Origin: Rhizobium sp. J15
Lineage (GTDB): Bacteria > Pseudomonadota > Alphaproteobacteria > Rhizobiales > Rhizobiaceae
Reading direction: 5' to 3'
Length of the DNA: 64,000 nt
Assembly (NCBI RefSeq): GCF_002531825.1
Contig: NZ_NWSX01000001.1
Span: forward strand, 124,001 to 188,000
Part shown: positions 38,329 through 46,612 of the stretch, in pieces
Layout of the letters: the number at the start of each line of letters is the position of its first letter
Position numbering within the stretch: the stretch's first letter is position 1
The notes under the pieces: generated by a model
The model's input: only the letters and a program-made list of their open reading frames with translations
Databases searched by the model: none
Told to the model about the DNA's origin: nothing
Translations under genes and position numbers: made by a program

Positions 38329-39071
38329 GACGAGGTGCTGGCGCCGCGCAGCTCTTCGAAGCGCGCGGTGCTTTTCGACAAGTGAGTCCGGATGGCGCGG
38401 CGTGCGGCGGATTCGTTGCCGTCGCGGATCGCCGCGAAGATGGCGTGGTGTTCCCTGCGCATGCGCGCCGCATGGCGCTTGCGCTCGGCGGCCGTCATCT
38501 TGTCCAAGCGCGCCCACTGCCGCGGCACCATGATGTTGCCGAACGTATCGAAGAGACGGCCGTAATAGGAATTCTGCGTCGCGACCAGAATGGACCGGTG
38601 GAAGGCATAGTCCTCTTGCGCGCCATATCCGCCTTCTTCCAGCGCCCTGTCGAGGGCGTCGAGGCGATCCTGCATGCGATCTATATCTTCCTGCGTGCGC
38701 CGCAAAGCGGCAAGGCCGGCGGCTTCATATTCCACCCCCATGCGCAGTTCCAGCACGCGCAGGACCTCGTCGATCGACTGCAGGTCGTTGGGAATGATCG
38801 AGAAGGATCGCGGCTTGGGATCATCAGAGACGAAAGCTCCGAGGCCCTGATGCGTGGTGATCAGCCCCTTGGCACGCAGCGTGGCGAGCGCCTCGCGCAC
38901 GATTGTCCGGCTGACGCCGGTCGCCGCCATGATCGCCTGTTCGGTCGGCAGACGCTGCCCGGGTTTCAGGTCACCGGACTCAATCTGCGCCGTCAGCGTA
39001 TCCGCGAGGCTGCTGCGCAGGTTCGGCGGTTGGCGAGTGGCATCGAAGACCGTTTTGTCCCTGTCCGTCAT
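38325..39071 (-). CDS. GntR family regulator, FCD (FadR-like) class
   Basis: A 248-residue regulator. The N-terminal winged HTH reads LKPGQRLPTEQAIMAATGVS, then RTIVREALATLRAKGLI. The all-helical FCD effector domain starts near residue 95 and has the metal ligands Asp and His in EDYAFHRSIL and RREHHAIFAAI. It is third on the strand after kduI-kduD with a gap of about 130 bases. It is the likely regulator of that operon, acting at 40901-40911. Confidence 0.88.
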   Translation of the reverse strand: MTDRDKTVFDATRQPPNLRSSLADTLTAQIESGDLKPGQRLPTEQAIMAATGVSRTIVREALATLRAKGLITTHQGLGAFVSDDPKPRSFSIIPNDLQSIDEVLRVLELRMGVEYEAAGLAALRRTQEDIDRMQDRLDALDRALEEGGYGAQEDYAFHRSILVATQNSYYGRLFDTFGNIMVPRQWARLDKMTAAERKRHAARMRREHHAIFAAIRDGNESAARRAIRTHLSKSTARFEELRGASTSS

Positions 39072-39198
39072 CCCTTGTCCAAGTCCTGCGTGTCGATACG
39101 GCTGCGCCGGCCGCGCTGCTGTTGCTAGCGCATGGCGGCAGGAAAGGCAAAACGATGCGAGCCACTGCGGAAGCGCCGTGGCTCGCCATTTGAGGCGG

Positions 39199-39954
39199 TC
39201 AGCGTGCGAGCCAGCCGCCGTCGACGGGCAGCACCGTCCCGTGCACGTAGTCCGATGCCGGCGATGCCAGGAAGACGGCGGCACCGCCGAGTTCGGACGG
39301 GGCTCCCCAGCGCCCGGCCGGAATGCGGGCGAGGATCGCGGCATTGCGGTCAGGATCTTCGCGCAGCGCCGTCGTGTTGTTGGTGACGAAATAGCCCGGA
39401 GCAATGGCGTTGACGTTGACGCCCTTGGCCGCCCATTCGCAGGCAAGCAGCTTGGTCAATCCGGCAAGCCCGCTTTTCGAAGCGGTATAGGATGGGATGC
39501 GGATGCCGCCCTGGAAGGAGAGCAGCGAGGCGATGTTGATGATCTTACCCCTGCCCTTTTCGACCATGTGGCGTCCGGCCGCCTGCGACAGGAAGAAAGC
39601 GGTCTTCAAATTGACGTCGATCACCGCGTCCCAGTCTTCTTCGGTGAAGTCGAGCGCATCGGCGCGGCGAATGATGCCGGCATTGTTGACGAGAATGTCG
39701 AGGCCGCCGAAGGTGCGGATCGTCTCGTCGACGATCCCCTTGACCGGTTCGATGGTGGAGAGGTCGGCCTTGACCACGTGGAAGCGGCTGCCCGCTTCCT
39801 TCACCAATGCTTCGGTTTCGTCCATCGAGGAACGCCCGACGGCGACGATGGAGGCGCCCGCTTCGGCGAGCGCGGCCGCGATGGCCTGGCCGATACCGGT
39901 GTTGGCGCCGGTGACGACGGCAGTCCTGCCGGAAAGGTCGAAGGGGCTTGCCAC
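39199..39954 (-). CDS. kduD: 2-dehydro-3-deoxy-D-gluconate 5-dehydrogenase
   Basis: A 251-residue SDR with TGANTGIGQA, NNAG, the catalytic Ser in NIASLLSFQGG and YTASK. The segments QGGIRIPSYTASKSGLAGLT and APGYFVTNNTTALREDPDR are typical of KduD. It reduces 2,5-diketo-3-deoxygluconate to KDG in pectin and uronate breakdown. The GTG at 39954, with GAGGTGA upstream, gives the usual KduD length; a longer upstream frame overlaps kduI. It starts six bases after kduI. Confidence 0.92.
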   Translation of the reverse strand: MASPFDLSGRTAVVTGANTGIGQAIAAALAEAGASIVAVGRSSMDETEALVKEAGSRFHVVKADLSTIEPVKGIVDETIRTFGGLDILVNNAGIIRRADALDFTEEDWDAVIDVNLKTAFFLSQAAGRHMVEKGRGKIINIASLLSFQGGIRIPSYTASKSGLAGLTKLLACEWAAKGVNVNAIAPGYFVTNNTTALREDPDRNAAILARIPAGRWGAPSELGGAAVFLASPASDYVHGTVLPVDGGWLAR

Positions 39955-39959
39955 AGCGC

Positions 39960-40802
39960 TCACCTCAGATCCGCAACGGCGATGTGGTCCATGTCGGTGA
40001 AGCTCTTGTTGTCGCCGGCCATCGCCCAGATGAAGCTGTAATTGCGGGTGCCGGCGCCGGAGTGGATCGACCAGGGCGGCGAAATGACCGCCTGCTCGCT
40101 GGCCACCACCATATGGCGGGTCTGCTGCGGCTCGCCCATGAAATGGAAGACGCGCTGGTCGGCTTCGAGATCGAAATAGAGATAGGCTTCCATGCGCCGG
40201 TCGTGCGTGTGCGCGGGCATGGTATTCCAGACACTGCCGGTCTCGAGCATCGTCAGGCCCATGGTCAGCTGGCAGGACTGGCAGATTTCGGGATGGACAT
40301 ACTGGTAGATCGACCGCTTGTTGGAGGTCGCCGGGTCGCCGGGGCTGAGATGCCTCGCCTTGTCGCGCGTGAGCAGCACGGTCGGATGCGTGGCATGGGC
40401 CGGCGTCGAGACGAGGTAGAATTTTGCCGGATCGGCGGCATCGACGCTTTCGAAGCGGATGTCGCGCGCACCCTTGCCGACATAGAGGCAATCATACTTG
40501 GCGAGATCGTAGCTCGCGCCGTCGACGACGATGCGGCCGGCGCCGCCGATGTTCAGGGCGCCGAGTTCACGTTCGGCAAGGAAGGTTTCCTGCCCGATCG
40601 CCGTCGGCGCCGTCAGCGTCAGCCCAGGAGCGAGCGGCGTGGCGCCGCCGATGACCATGCGGTCGTAATGGGAATAGGTGAGCCGGATCTCGCCGCCTTC
40701 GAAGATGGTTTCCACCAGAAAGTGACGCCGCAGCGTCTCCGTGTCGAAATTGCGCACGGCCTCGGGGTGGGAGGCGTGCCTCACGTCGATCTGCATGTCC
40801 AT
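39960..40802 (-). CDS. kduI: 5-dehydro-4-deoxy-D-glucuronate isomerase
   Basis: A 280-residue cupin isomerase. The metal-binding residues are visible as His198, His200 and Glu205 in PAHTHDRRMEAYLYFD, with His247 in PPWSIHSGAGTRNY. It converts 4-deoxy-5-ketouronic acid, from unsaturated oligogalacturonides, to the KduD substrate. It begins the kduI-kduD operon and is preceded by a GntR-type operator. Confidence 0.95.
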   Translation of the reverse strand: MDMQIDVRHASHPEAVRNFDTETLRRHFLVETIFEGGEIRLTYSHYDRMVIGGATPLAPGLTLTAPTAIGQETFLAERELGALNIGGAGRIVVDGASYDLAKYDCLYVGKGARDIRFESVDAADPAKFYLVSTPAHATHPTVLLTRDKARHLSPGDPATSNKRSIYQYVHPEICQSCQLTMGLTMLETGSVWNTMPAHTHDRRMEAYLYFDLEADQRVFHFMGEPQQTRHMVVASEQAVISPPWSIHSGAGTRNYSFIWAMAGDNKSFTDMDHIAVADLR

Positions 40803-40900
40803 TTTCCTTCAGCTTCGTTGTCGTCTGGCATTGTCGGTATCGCGGAAGCCGGGTTTCGCCCGTCGTCTTCTGCTGCCGTGGTATCCGGCTAGTTACATAG

Positions 40901-40911
40901 TTGTACGACAA
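40901..40911. promoter_or_regulatory. GntR/FCD-type operator TTGTACGACAA
   Basis: The site fits the FadR-subfamily consensus TnGTnnnACnA at every fixed position, with symmetric arms TTGT and ACAA. It lies about 100 bases before kduI, and a GntR/FCD gene follows kduD on the same strand. Binding by that regulator is inferred. Confidence 0.65.
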
Positions 40912-41024
40912 GTTTGGTGTCAACAGGTTTGTCCGGGCGCTCGCCTGATGAGATGCCTGGCTGGAAAAGCACGGAAGAAAATTTGAGACCGAACAGGGGG
41001 CGAGAAGGAGGCGGTCAAAACGAA

Positions 41025-41058
41025 AAAGCCTGCCGCGGGAGGAGGTGCGGCAGGCTTT
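41025..41058 (-). ncRNA. Cuckoo-type hairpin 1, also a terminator
   Basis: Perfect 12-base arms (41025-41036, 41047-41058) enclose a 10-base loop that reads ACCUCCUCCC in the RNA. The 3' arm continues into UUUUUCGUUUU, so this last strong hairpin should also end transcription. Confidence 0.8.
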
Positions 41059-41070
41059 CGAGAAAAACCG

Positions 41071-41101
41071 AACGACAGCTGGGAGGAGGAGTGCCGTCGT
41101 T
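41071..41101 (-). ncRNA. Cuckoo-type hairpin 2
   Basis: Nine-base arms (41071-41079, 41093-41101) with one G-U pair; the loop contains CCUCCUCCC. Confidence 0.75.
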
Positions 41102-41104
41102 CCC

Positions 41105-41138
41105 GCAAGCGACCCTGGGAGGAGGATGGGGCGCCTGC
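41105..41138 (-). ncRNA. Cuckoo-type hairpin 3
   Basis: Eleven-base arms (41105-41115, 41128-41138) with one wobble and one mismatch; the 12-base loop contains CCUCCUCCC. Confidence 0.75.
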
Positions 41139-41143
41139 ATTCT

Positions 41144-41175
41144 CGAAGGGATGCGGGAGGAGGTGCATCGCTTCG
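41144..41175 (-). ncRNA. Cuckoo-type hairpin 4
   Basis: Eleven-base arms (41144-41154, 41165-41175) with one mismatch around the loop ACCUCCUCCC. Confidence 0.75.
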
Positions 41176-41273
41176 ATAGAAATAATCATACTTATTTCCT
41201 GCTCAGTTGATAGGCATTTCTTTGCAGGGCAGCTATGCGCTATGCGAAGGGCGGGAGGCTTGATCGCGGCAGA

Positions 41274-41329
41274 GTGCCGTCGGGCGGCGGCACAAAAGCA
41301 AAGCGCCCGCTTGGGAGGAAGCAGGCGCT
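41274..41329 (-). ncRNA. Two variant hairpins next to the DUF1127 gene
   Basis: Stem 41302-41311 / 41320-41329 (ten pairs, one wobble) has the loop UCCUCCCA. Stem 41274-41279 / 41288-41293 (six pairs) has the loop CCGCCCGA. Both resemble the four downstream hairpins but with a shortened or altered anti-Shine-Dalgarno motif. Confidence 0.6.
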
Positions 41330-41363
41330 GGCAAGTTTCGAAGATGCTTGGTCTAAGCGGCCG

Positions 41364-41510
41364 TTAGCGGGCGATGGCTGCACGGGCGATGTTGCGGATG
41401 TCGCCGCGGCCGATGCCGAGGTCGTCCAGTTCGCGCGTGGACATACGGCCCAGTTCAGCGACCGTCTGACGGTACTTGCGCCAATTGTTGAAAGAGCGTG
41501 CTACGTTCAT
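41364..41510 (-). CDS. DUF1127 small protein
   Basis: A 48-residue basic protein: MNVARSFNNWRKYRQTVAEL, then GRMSTRELDDLGIGRGDIRNIARAAIAR. The WRKYRxTVxELxxMSxRELxDLGIxRxDI pattern is diagnostic of DUF1127. AAGGGA precedes the ATG at 41510. DUF1127 proteins in alphaproteobacteria are small RNA-binding or stress/phosphate-related factors; in Rhodobacter one (CcaF1) is co-transcribed with CCUCCUCCC small RNAs. The same arrangement is seen here, so a shared transcript is likely. An AT-rich TACTATAT element near 41583-41590 may be its -10 region. Confidence 0.9.
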   Translation of the reverse strand: MNVARSFNNWRKYRQTVAELGRMSTRELDDLGIGRGDIRNIARAAIAR

Positions 41511-41663
41511 GATGATCCCTTTCCGTGGGCTTTCGAAGCTTAGCTGCCAGTCCTTGGCGCTTCGTTCGCTTCGATGAGCTTCATATAGTACGAGACCCTC
41601 GATTGTTGCAGCGCCAATGCATCACTGCACCTATGCAGGGAATGCATGGATTGCTGGGGAGGC

Positions 41664-42644
41664 TCAGAGTTTGAAGCGGTCGAAAGCCGTCAGGCGCAGG
41701 ATCGGCGGATCCGCCTCGGTCCAGCGGTAGATTTCCGAGCGAAGGTAGGAAAGCTCTTCGGGAAGATCCTCTTCGCCGATCTCGATCCACCAGGATTTCA
41801 GACGGCCGTCGCTGCCGTCCGACCAGCGGTAGCCTCGCGCCTTCAGATGGTCCTTCATCTCGAAGGGGCTATGTTCCGCAAAGATGCGGATGCGGGAACG
41901 CTGGCTGGCGCGGTAAAGCTCCGCGAAGGGCCTTTCGCCGTCGACCTGCGCCTGGTCGAGGATTTCGAGCAGCGCGTGGCAGTCGTCTACTGCGCGATGG
42001 CCCTCGTGGAAGTAACCGGCCTGGCCGACGAGATAGCCGAGCTTGGTGCCCTCGAAACCGCGGGCGCTCCAATCGATCTCCGACACCGAGCATGCCCAGG
42101 CCTTGTTGGCGAAGATCTTCGAGAAGGCCTCGCAGAACGGCCGGTCGAAACCGGCATTGTGGGCAATGATTAGATCCGCCGGTTCGATCAGTTCGCTGAG
42201 CGCCCGGATGTCGATCACCTGCCCTTCGACCATGGCATCGGTGATCCCGGTCAGCCGGGTGATCTCGGCCGGGATCGGCCGGGACGGTTGCTGCAGGCCG
42301 CCATAGACGCCGACGACGTCGCCGACCGCGCCGTCCTCATCGAACGTGAAGGCGACCGCGCCGATTTCGATGATCTCTTCGCTGCGGTGGTTGAGACCTG
42401 TCGTCTCCGTATCGAGAATGACGCCGAGCCGTGAAAATTCCGGCCGCCTGACTGCCGCAATCGGCCGCGGCGCGAGCTTTCTGAGGATGCGATAATTGCC
42501 GCTCTCTTCCAGCACCCGCGCCATGTCTTCATCGGAACGGACGGCAGCTTGCGGCGGCCTCCGGCGCGACGGACCATGCGCCTTGGCCGTCGCGGGCGAT
42601 GCCTTGGCAAACATGTCGAGTTGCGAATCTCTGTGCACGCTCAT
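41664..42644 (-). CDS. 3'-5' exonuclease, DnaQ-like DEDDh family
   Basis: A 326-residue protein. The exonuclease domain (about residues 70-245) shows all DEDDh motifs: ILDTETTGL, HNAGFDRPF and HRAVDDCHAL. This matches DNA polymerase III epsilon-type proofreading exonucleases, but the N-terminal 70 residues and the C-terminal 75 residues differ from DnaQ. It is probably an accessory exonuclease and not the replicative proofreader. It is transcribed toward the DUF1127 gene. Confidence 0.88.
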   Translation of the reverse strand: MSVHRDSQLDMFAKASPATAKAHGPSRRRPPQAAVRSDEDMARVLEESGNYRILRKLAPRPIAAVRRPEFSRLGVILDTETTGLNHRSEEIIEIGAVAFTFDEDGAVGDVVGVYGGLQQPSRPIPAEITRLTGITDAMVEGQVIDIRALSELIEPADLIIAHNAGFDRPFCEAFSKIFANKAWACSVSEIDWSARGFEGTKLGYLVGQAGYFHEGHRAVDDCHALLEILDQAQVDGERPFAELYRASQRSRIRIFAEHSPFEMKDHLKARGYRWSDGSDGRLKSWWIEIGEEDLPEELSYLRSEIYRWTEADPPILRLTAFDRFKL

Positions 42645-42834
42645 CGGACCTGTATGTCATGGCAGCGCGGTTTAATCCATTGCAGCCGGGTTTATCCAAT
42701 GGAGAGTTCCGCCTCGTTTGCCGGTGTCGGTGGCGCGCGGGGCTCCCTTGCCTTTCGTGGGCTTGGAGCTTAGCCCTTTGATCCCAGGCTCAAGCGTCCG
42801 GCGCTCGGTACTGAATGGACGTGAAGGAGAACGC

Positions 42835-44100
42835 ATGCCCGGTGATACCAGCAGGAACGCGGATAAGGATGTCGTCATCATCGGCGCCGGTGCTGCCGGC
42901 ATTGCCGCTGCCCGCAGGCTGCAGGCAATCCGCCCGGATCTTTCCATTCTCCTGCTCGAAGCGGGAGATCGTCTCGGCGGCAGAGCCTGGACGGTCGGGC
43001 TGCCGGGCGTTGCCGATGTGGGGCTCGACCTTGGCTGCGGCTGGCTGCACGGCGCGCGCGGCAATGCCTGGACCGAAATAGCCGGCGACGTCGGCTTGAC
43101 GGTCGACCGCACCCCGGCCCCCTGGAATGGCGGTCGGCGGCTTGAGCGGGACGATGCGGAGGTTCGCGCCTCGCAAGCAGCGGTCAGCGCCTATTTCGAA
43201 CGGCTGGAGAGCCATGAAGGCGAGGATGCCGACATGGCCGGAGCACTGGAGCCCGGCAATCCCTGGAATGGTCAGATCCGGGCGATCGGCACCTACATCA
43301 CCGGCGCCGAACTGGAGAGGTCTTCGATCGCCGATTACAACAGATACGACCCCGGCGCCGGACCTGACTGGCGGGTGCGCGAGGGCTACGGAACCCTTAT
43401 CTCCCGCTATGGCGAGCCGGTTCCGGCAAGGCTCGGCGTCGAAGTCACGCGCATCGACCATCGCCATGCCGACCGCATCGGCATCGAGACGAACAAGGGG
43501 TTGCTCAGCGCCCGCGCCGTGCTCGTTACCGTTTCGACGAATGTGCTTGCCACCGAAAAGATCGCCTTCGATCCTCCCCTTCCCGAGAAGATCGAGGCGG
43601 CCGCGCGTTTGCCGCTCGGGCTCGCCGACAAGCTGTTCCTCAGGCTCGCCAATCCGGAGGTCCTGCCGGCAGACACGCATATGCTCGGCTCCAACAGTCG
43701 CGGCGCGACCGGCACCTATCAGCTCCGGCCGTTCGGCGCGCCCGTCGTCGAGGCTTATTTTGCCGGCGACCTCTCGCATGATCTGGAGCGGGAGGGCAAA
43801 GAGGCCGCTTTCGCCTTCGCCGCCGATGAACTGGCGGCGCATTTCGGTGCGGATATCCGCAAGGAGCTGTCGGTGGCGGCGATCTCGGCCTGGGCCGCGG
43901 CACCTCATATCGGCGGCTCCTATTCCTACGCCGAGCCCGGCGCCTCCGATCTGCGCGGGGTTCTCGCGGCACCGCGTGATGAGCGGATCTTCTTTGCCGG
44001 CGAAGCCTGTTCGCGCTCGCGTTATTCGACCGCGCACGGCGCTTACGAGACCGGCGTCGCCGCCGCCGAGCTGATCGCCGGCTCGTTTCCGCGACCCTGA
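42835..44100 (+). CDS. FAD-dependent amine oxidase
   Basis: A 421-residue flavoprotein. The FAD-binding motif VVIIGAGAAGIAAARRL is followed by LLLEAGDRLGGRAWT, and the C-terminal FAD motif is IFFAGEACSRSRYSTAHGAY. These define the flavin amine oxidase family (monoamine/polyamine oxidase-like). AAGGAG before the ATG at 42835 fixes the start and excludes a longer frame. No pathway partner is adjacent; the next gene is an aldo/keto reductase 227 bases downstream. Confidence 0.9.
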   Translation: MPGDTSRNADKDVVIIGAGAAGIAAARRLQAIRPDLSILLLEAGDRLGGRAWTVGLPGVADVGLDLGCGWLHGARGNAWTEIAGDVGLTVDRTPAPWNGGRRLERDDAEVRASQAAVSAYFERLESHEGEDADMAGALEPGNPWNGQIRAIGTYITGAELERSSIADYNRYDPGAGPDWRVREGYGTLISRYGEPVPARLGVEVTRIDHRHADRIGIETNKGLLSARAVLVTVSTNVLATEKIAFDPPLPEKIEAAARLPLGLADKLFLRLANPEVLPADTHMLGSNSRGATGTYQLRPFGAPVVEAYFAGDLSHDLEREGKEAAFAFAADELAAHFGADIRKELSVAAISAWAAAPHIGGSYSYAEPGASDLRGVLAAPRDERIFFAGEACSRSRYSTAHGAYETGVAAAELIAGSFPRP

Positions 44101-44327
44101 CCGCCTCCGCCGCGACGGCAGGGAAATATTTTTTCCCACTTGTGGCCCGGGCGGGATTGGTTATGCTGCCCTTGCCCCTCGCGCTACCCAAGCCCAGGGC
44201 GCTGTACCTCATCACCCCGGCGGCAAGCGGCCGCCTCAAGCACGATACTGTCATTGATTGCAGAAGCCCCGGCTTCTACCCCGACGCTTTTGCGCGCCGG
44301 CTGCGGGTTTCCGCATGAGGAGGAAAA

Positions 44328-45359
44328 ATGGATTATCGCAAGCTCGGCCCCAGCGGGGCCGTCGTCACCGCCTATTGCCTGGGCACCATGACCTTCGGGG
44401 CGGAGGCCGACGAGACGGCCTCGCACAAGCTGCTCGACGATTATTTCGCCTGGGGCGGCAATTTCATCGATATCGCCGATGTCTACAGCGCCGGCAAGTC
44501 TGAGGAGATCATCGGGCGCTGGCTGAAGGCGCGTCCGACCGAATCCCGCCAGGCGATCGTCGCCACCAAGGGCCGTTTTCCGATGGGCAACGGGCCCAAC
44601 GATATCGGCCTGTCGCGCCGGCATCTCGGTCAGGCGCTCGACGATTCGCTGCGCCGCCTCGGCATCGAGCAGATCGACCTCTATCAGATGCACGCCTGGG
44701 ACGCGCTGACGCCGATCGAAGAGACGTTGCGCTTCCTCGATGATGCGGTTTCATCGGGCAAGATCGGCTATTACGGCTTCTCCAACTATGTCGGCTGGCA
44801 TATCGCCAAGGCATCGGAGATTGCCAAAGCGCGCGGCTATACGCGTCCGGTGACGCTGCAGCCGCAATACAGCCTGCTGGCGCGCGACATCGAACTCGAA
44901 ATTGTCGCCGCCTGCCAGGATGCCGGCATGGGCCTCTTGCCATGGTCGCCCCTCGGCGGCGGCTGGCTGACCGGCAAGTACAAGCGTGACGAGATGCCGA
45001 CGGGCGCGACCCGCCTCGGCGAGAATCCCAATCGCGGCAGCGAATCCTATGCGCCGCGCAATGCGCAGGAACGCACCTGGGCGATCATCGGCGCCGTCGA
45101 GGACGTCGCCAAGGCCCGCGGCGTCAGCATGGCGCAGGTGGCGCTCGCCTGGACGGCGGCGCAGCCGGCCGTCACCTCGGTCATTCTCGGTGCCCGCACG
45201 CCCGAACAGCTCGCCGACAATCTCGGCGCCATGAAGGTCGAGCTTTCCAACGAGGAGATGGCAAGGCTCAACGAGGTCAGCGCGCCGCAGCCTCTCGATT
45301 ATCCCTATGGCAAGGGCGGGATTGCCCAGCGCCACCGCAAGATCGAGGGTGGCCGCTGA
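44328..45359 (+). CDS. Aldo/keto reductase
   Basis: A 343-residue NADPH-dependent (alpha/beta)8 oxidoreductase. The catalytic Asp and Tyr lie in FIDIADVYSAGKSEEIIG, the Lys in VATKGRF and the His in IDLYQMHAWD. The cofactor region near the C-terminus reads VTSVILGARTPEQL. GAGGA is present just before the ATG. A bidirectional terminator follows at 45396-45429. Confidence 0.92.
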   Translation: MDYRKLGPSGAVVTAYCLGTMTFGAEADETASHKLLDDYFAWGGNFIDIADVYSAGKSEEIIGRWLKARPTESRQAIVATKGRFPMGNGPNDIGLSRRHLGQALDDSLRRLGIEQIDLYQMHAWDALTPIEETLRFLDDAVSSGKIGYYGFSNYVGWHIAKASEIAKARGYTRPVTLQPQYSLLARDIELEIVAACQDAGMGLLPWSPLGGGWLTGKYKRDEMPTGATRLGENPNRGSESYAPRNAQERTWAIIGAVEDVAKARGVSMAQVALAWTAAQPAVTSVILGARTPEQLADNLGAMKVELSNEEMARLNEVSAPQPLDYPYGKGGIAQRHRKIEGGR

Positions 45360-45395
45360 GGCTTCCGACCTCGGGCGTGACCAGGCTGTAGAATA

Positions 45396-45429
45396 CGAAA
45401 AGCCGCCATGGTTCCATGGCGGCTTTTCG
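45396..45429. terminator. Bidirectional rho-independent terminator
   Basis: Perfect 16-base arms (45396-45411, 45414-45427 extended to 45429) run CGAAAAGCCGCCATGG / CCATGGCGGCTTTTCG, with A and T tracts at the two ends. It lies between the convergent aldo/keto reductase and minE and can serve both strands. Confidence 0.85.
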
Positions 45430-45458
45430 AGAGATTGACCGGCGCTTCGCGGCTGCCG

Positions 45459-45719
45459 TCAAGCGGCCTGTACGGCCGCGTTCAGCGGGATTTCGACGTC
45501 GATTTCCAGCGTCGAGACATATTCGTTGCGATCGATCGTCACCTGCACCTTGTCGTGGTCGAGCTCGACATGCTTGGCGATCACTGCAAGGATTTCCTCG
45601 CGCAGCAAGGTGACCAGGTCCGATCCCGCCGAGGCGCGCTCGTGGGCGAGAAGCACCTGAAGGCGTTCGCGGGCGGCGGGCGCGGTTCTCTGCTTGTTGA
45701 AGAGACGGAAAATATTCAT
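45459..45719 (-). CDS. minE: Cell division topological specificity factor MinE
   Basis: An 86-residue MinE. The N-terminal membrane/MinD-interacting segment [20 protein letters not shown] is followed by [10 protein letters not shown] and the dimerisation domain [20 protein letters not shown]. MinE stimulates the MinD ATPase and drives its oscillation, so division is placed at midcell. Its start overlaps the minD stop by four bases. Confidence 0.97.
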   Translation of the reverse strand: MNIFRLFNKQRTAPAARERLQVLLAHERASAGSDLVTLLREEILAVIAKHVELDHDKVQVTIDRNEYVSTLEIDVEIPLNAAVQAA

Positions 45720-46531
45720 GCCGCCCTCCGTCCGAAGATCTTGCCGAAAATATTGCGCTTTTCCTCGGGGATCGCGATCGGCAGGGTCTCGCCGGCGAGC
45801 CGGCGGGCGGCATCGAAATAGGCCATGGCGGCCGGGCTGCGGCTTTCGGCCAGGGTGACCGGTGCACCGACGTTGGAGGCGCGCAGCACATCCATGCTTT
45901 CCGGCACGATGCCGAGCAGTGGGATGGACAGGATCTCCAGCACGTCGTCGACCTTCAGCATGTCGCCGCGTTCGGCGCGGTTGGCGTCGTAGCGGGTCAG
46001 CAGCAGGTGCTTTTCCATCCGCTCGCCGCGTTCGGCCTTGGCCGTCTTGGCATCGAGCAGGCCGATGATGCGATCGGAATCGCGGACCGAGGAAACTTCC
46101 GGATTGGTGACGACGACGGCAACATCGGCATGACGCATGGCAAGTGTTGCGCCGCGCTCGATGCCGGCGGGGCTGTCGCAGATGATCCAGTCGAAATAGC
46201 GCTTCAGGTCGTTGATGACCCGCTCGACGCCCTCGGGCGTCAGATTGTCCTTGTCGCGCGTCTGCGAGGCGGGCAGCAGGAACAGCGTCTCCAGCCGCTT
46301 GTCGCGGATCAGCGCCTGGGTGAGCTTGGCATCGCCCTGGATGACATTGATCAGGTCGTAGACGACCCGGCGCTCCGCGCCCATCACCAGATCGAGATTG
46401 CGCAGGCCGACGTCGAAATCGACGACGACGACCTTTTCATTGCGTTGCGCCAGCGCCGCTCCCAATGCGGCGGTCGAGGTCGTCTTTCCGACCCCGCCCT
46501 TGCCTGACGTGACGACGATCACTTTCCCCAT
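45716..46531 (-). CDS. minD: Septum site-determining ATPase MinD
   Basis: A 271-residue ParA/MinD ATPase. The deviant Walker A is KGGVGKTT at residues 11-18, followed by [14 protein letters not shown] and the switch II region [11 protein letters not shown]. The C-terminal amphipathic membrane-targeting helix is [14 protein letters not shown]. MinD recruits MinC to the membrane and is displaced by MinE. Confidence 0.97.
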   Translation of the reverse strand: MGKVIVVTSGKGGVGKTTSTAALGAALAQRNEKVVVVDFDVGLRNLDLVMGAERRVVYDLINVIQGDAKLTQALIRDKRLETLFLLPASQTRDKDNLTPEGVERVINDLKRYFDWIICDSPAGIERGATLAMRHADVAVVVTNPEVSSVRDSDRIIGLLDAKTAKAERGERMEKHLLLTRYDANRAERGDMLKVDDVLEILSIPLLGIVPESMDVLRASNVGAPVTLAESRSPAAMAYFDAARRLAGETLPIAIPEEKRNIFGKIFGRRAA

Positions 46532-46612
46532 TTCTCTCTCCTTTGCCGTAGCTGCGACAAGTCAATGTGTGACGGCGTCCTTTGCGCGTCTCGACGACGC
46601 GCTACGCCCTAA

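Larger units (their letters stand above)
40987..41329 (-). ncRNA. Array of anti-Shine-Dalgarno hairpins, cuckoo/CcsR-like small RNAs
   Basis: Downstream of the DUF1127 gene on the same strand are at least six stem-loops whose minus-strand loops are C-rich. Four carry the exact CCUCCUCCC motif (plus-strand GGGAGGAGG at 41037, 41081, 41117 and 41155). The organisation is that of the DUF1127 gene plus CcsR1-4 small RNAs of Rhodobacter and of the cuckoo RNA family described across Rhizobiales. A weaker hairpin lies at 40987-41016 (GACCG/CGGTC). An AT-rich gap (41176-41245) splits the array in two groups and may hold a second promoter. Confidence 0.8.

Noticed and set aside
36742..38517. Minus-strand frame of about 590 codons opposite the GH94-like gene
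   Set aside because: It has no motifs and spans the convergent end of two real genes; the opposite strand has the catalytic signature.
40914..41210. Plus-strand 98-codon frame over the hairpin array
   Set aside because: The repeated GGGAGGAGG gives it a low-complexity product. The inverted repeats and the DUF1127 gene argue for minus-strand small RNAs.
41235..41543. Plus-strand 102-codon frame
   Set aside because: It is antisense to the DUF1127 gene, whose product is a clear family match.
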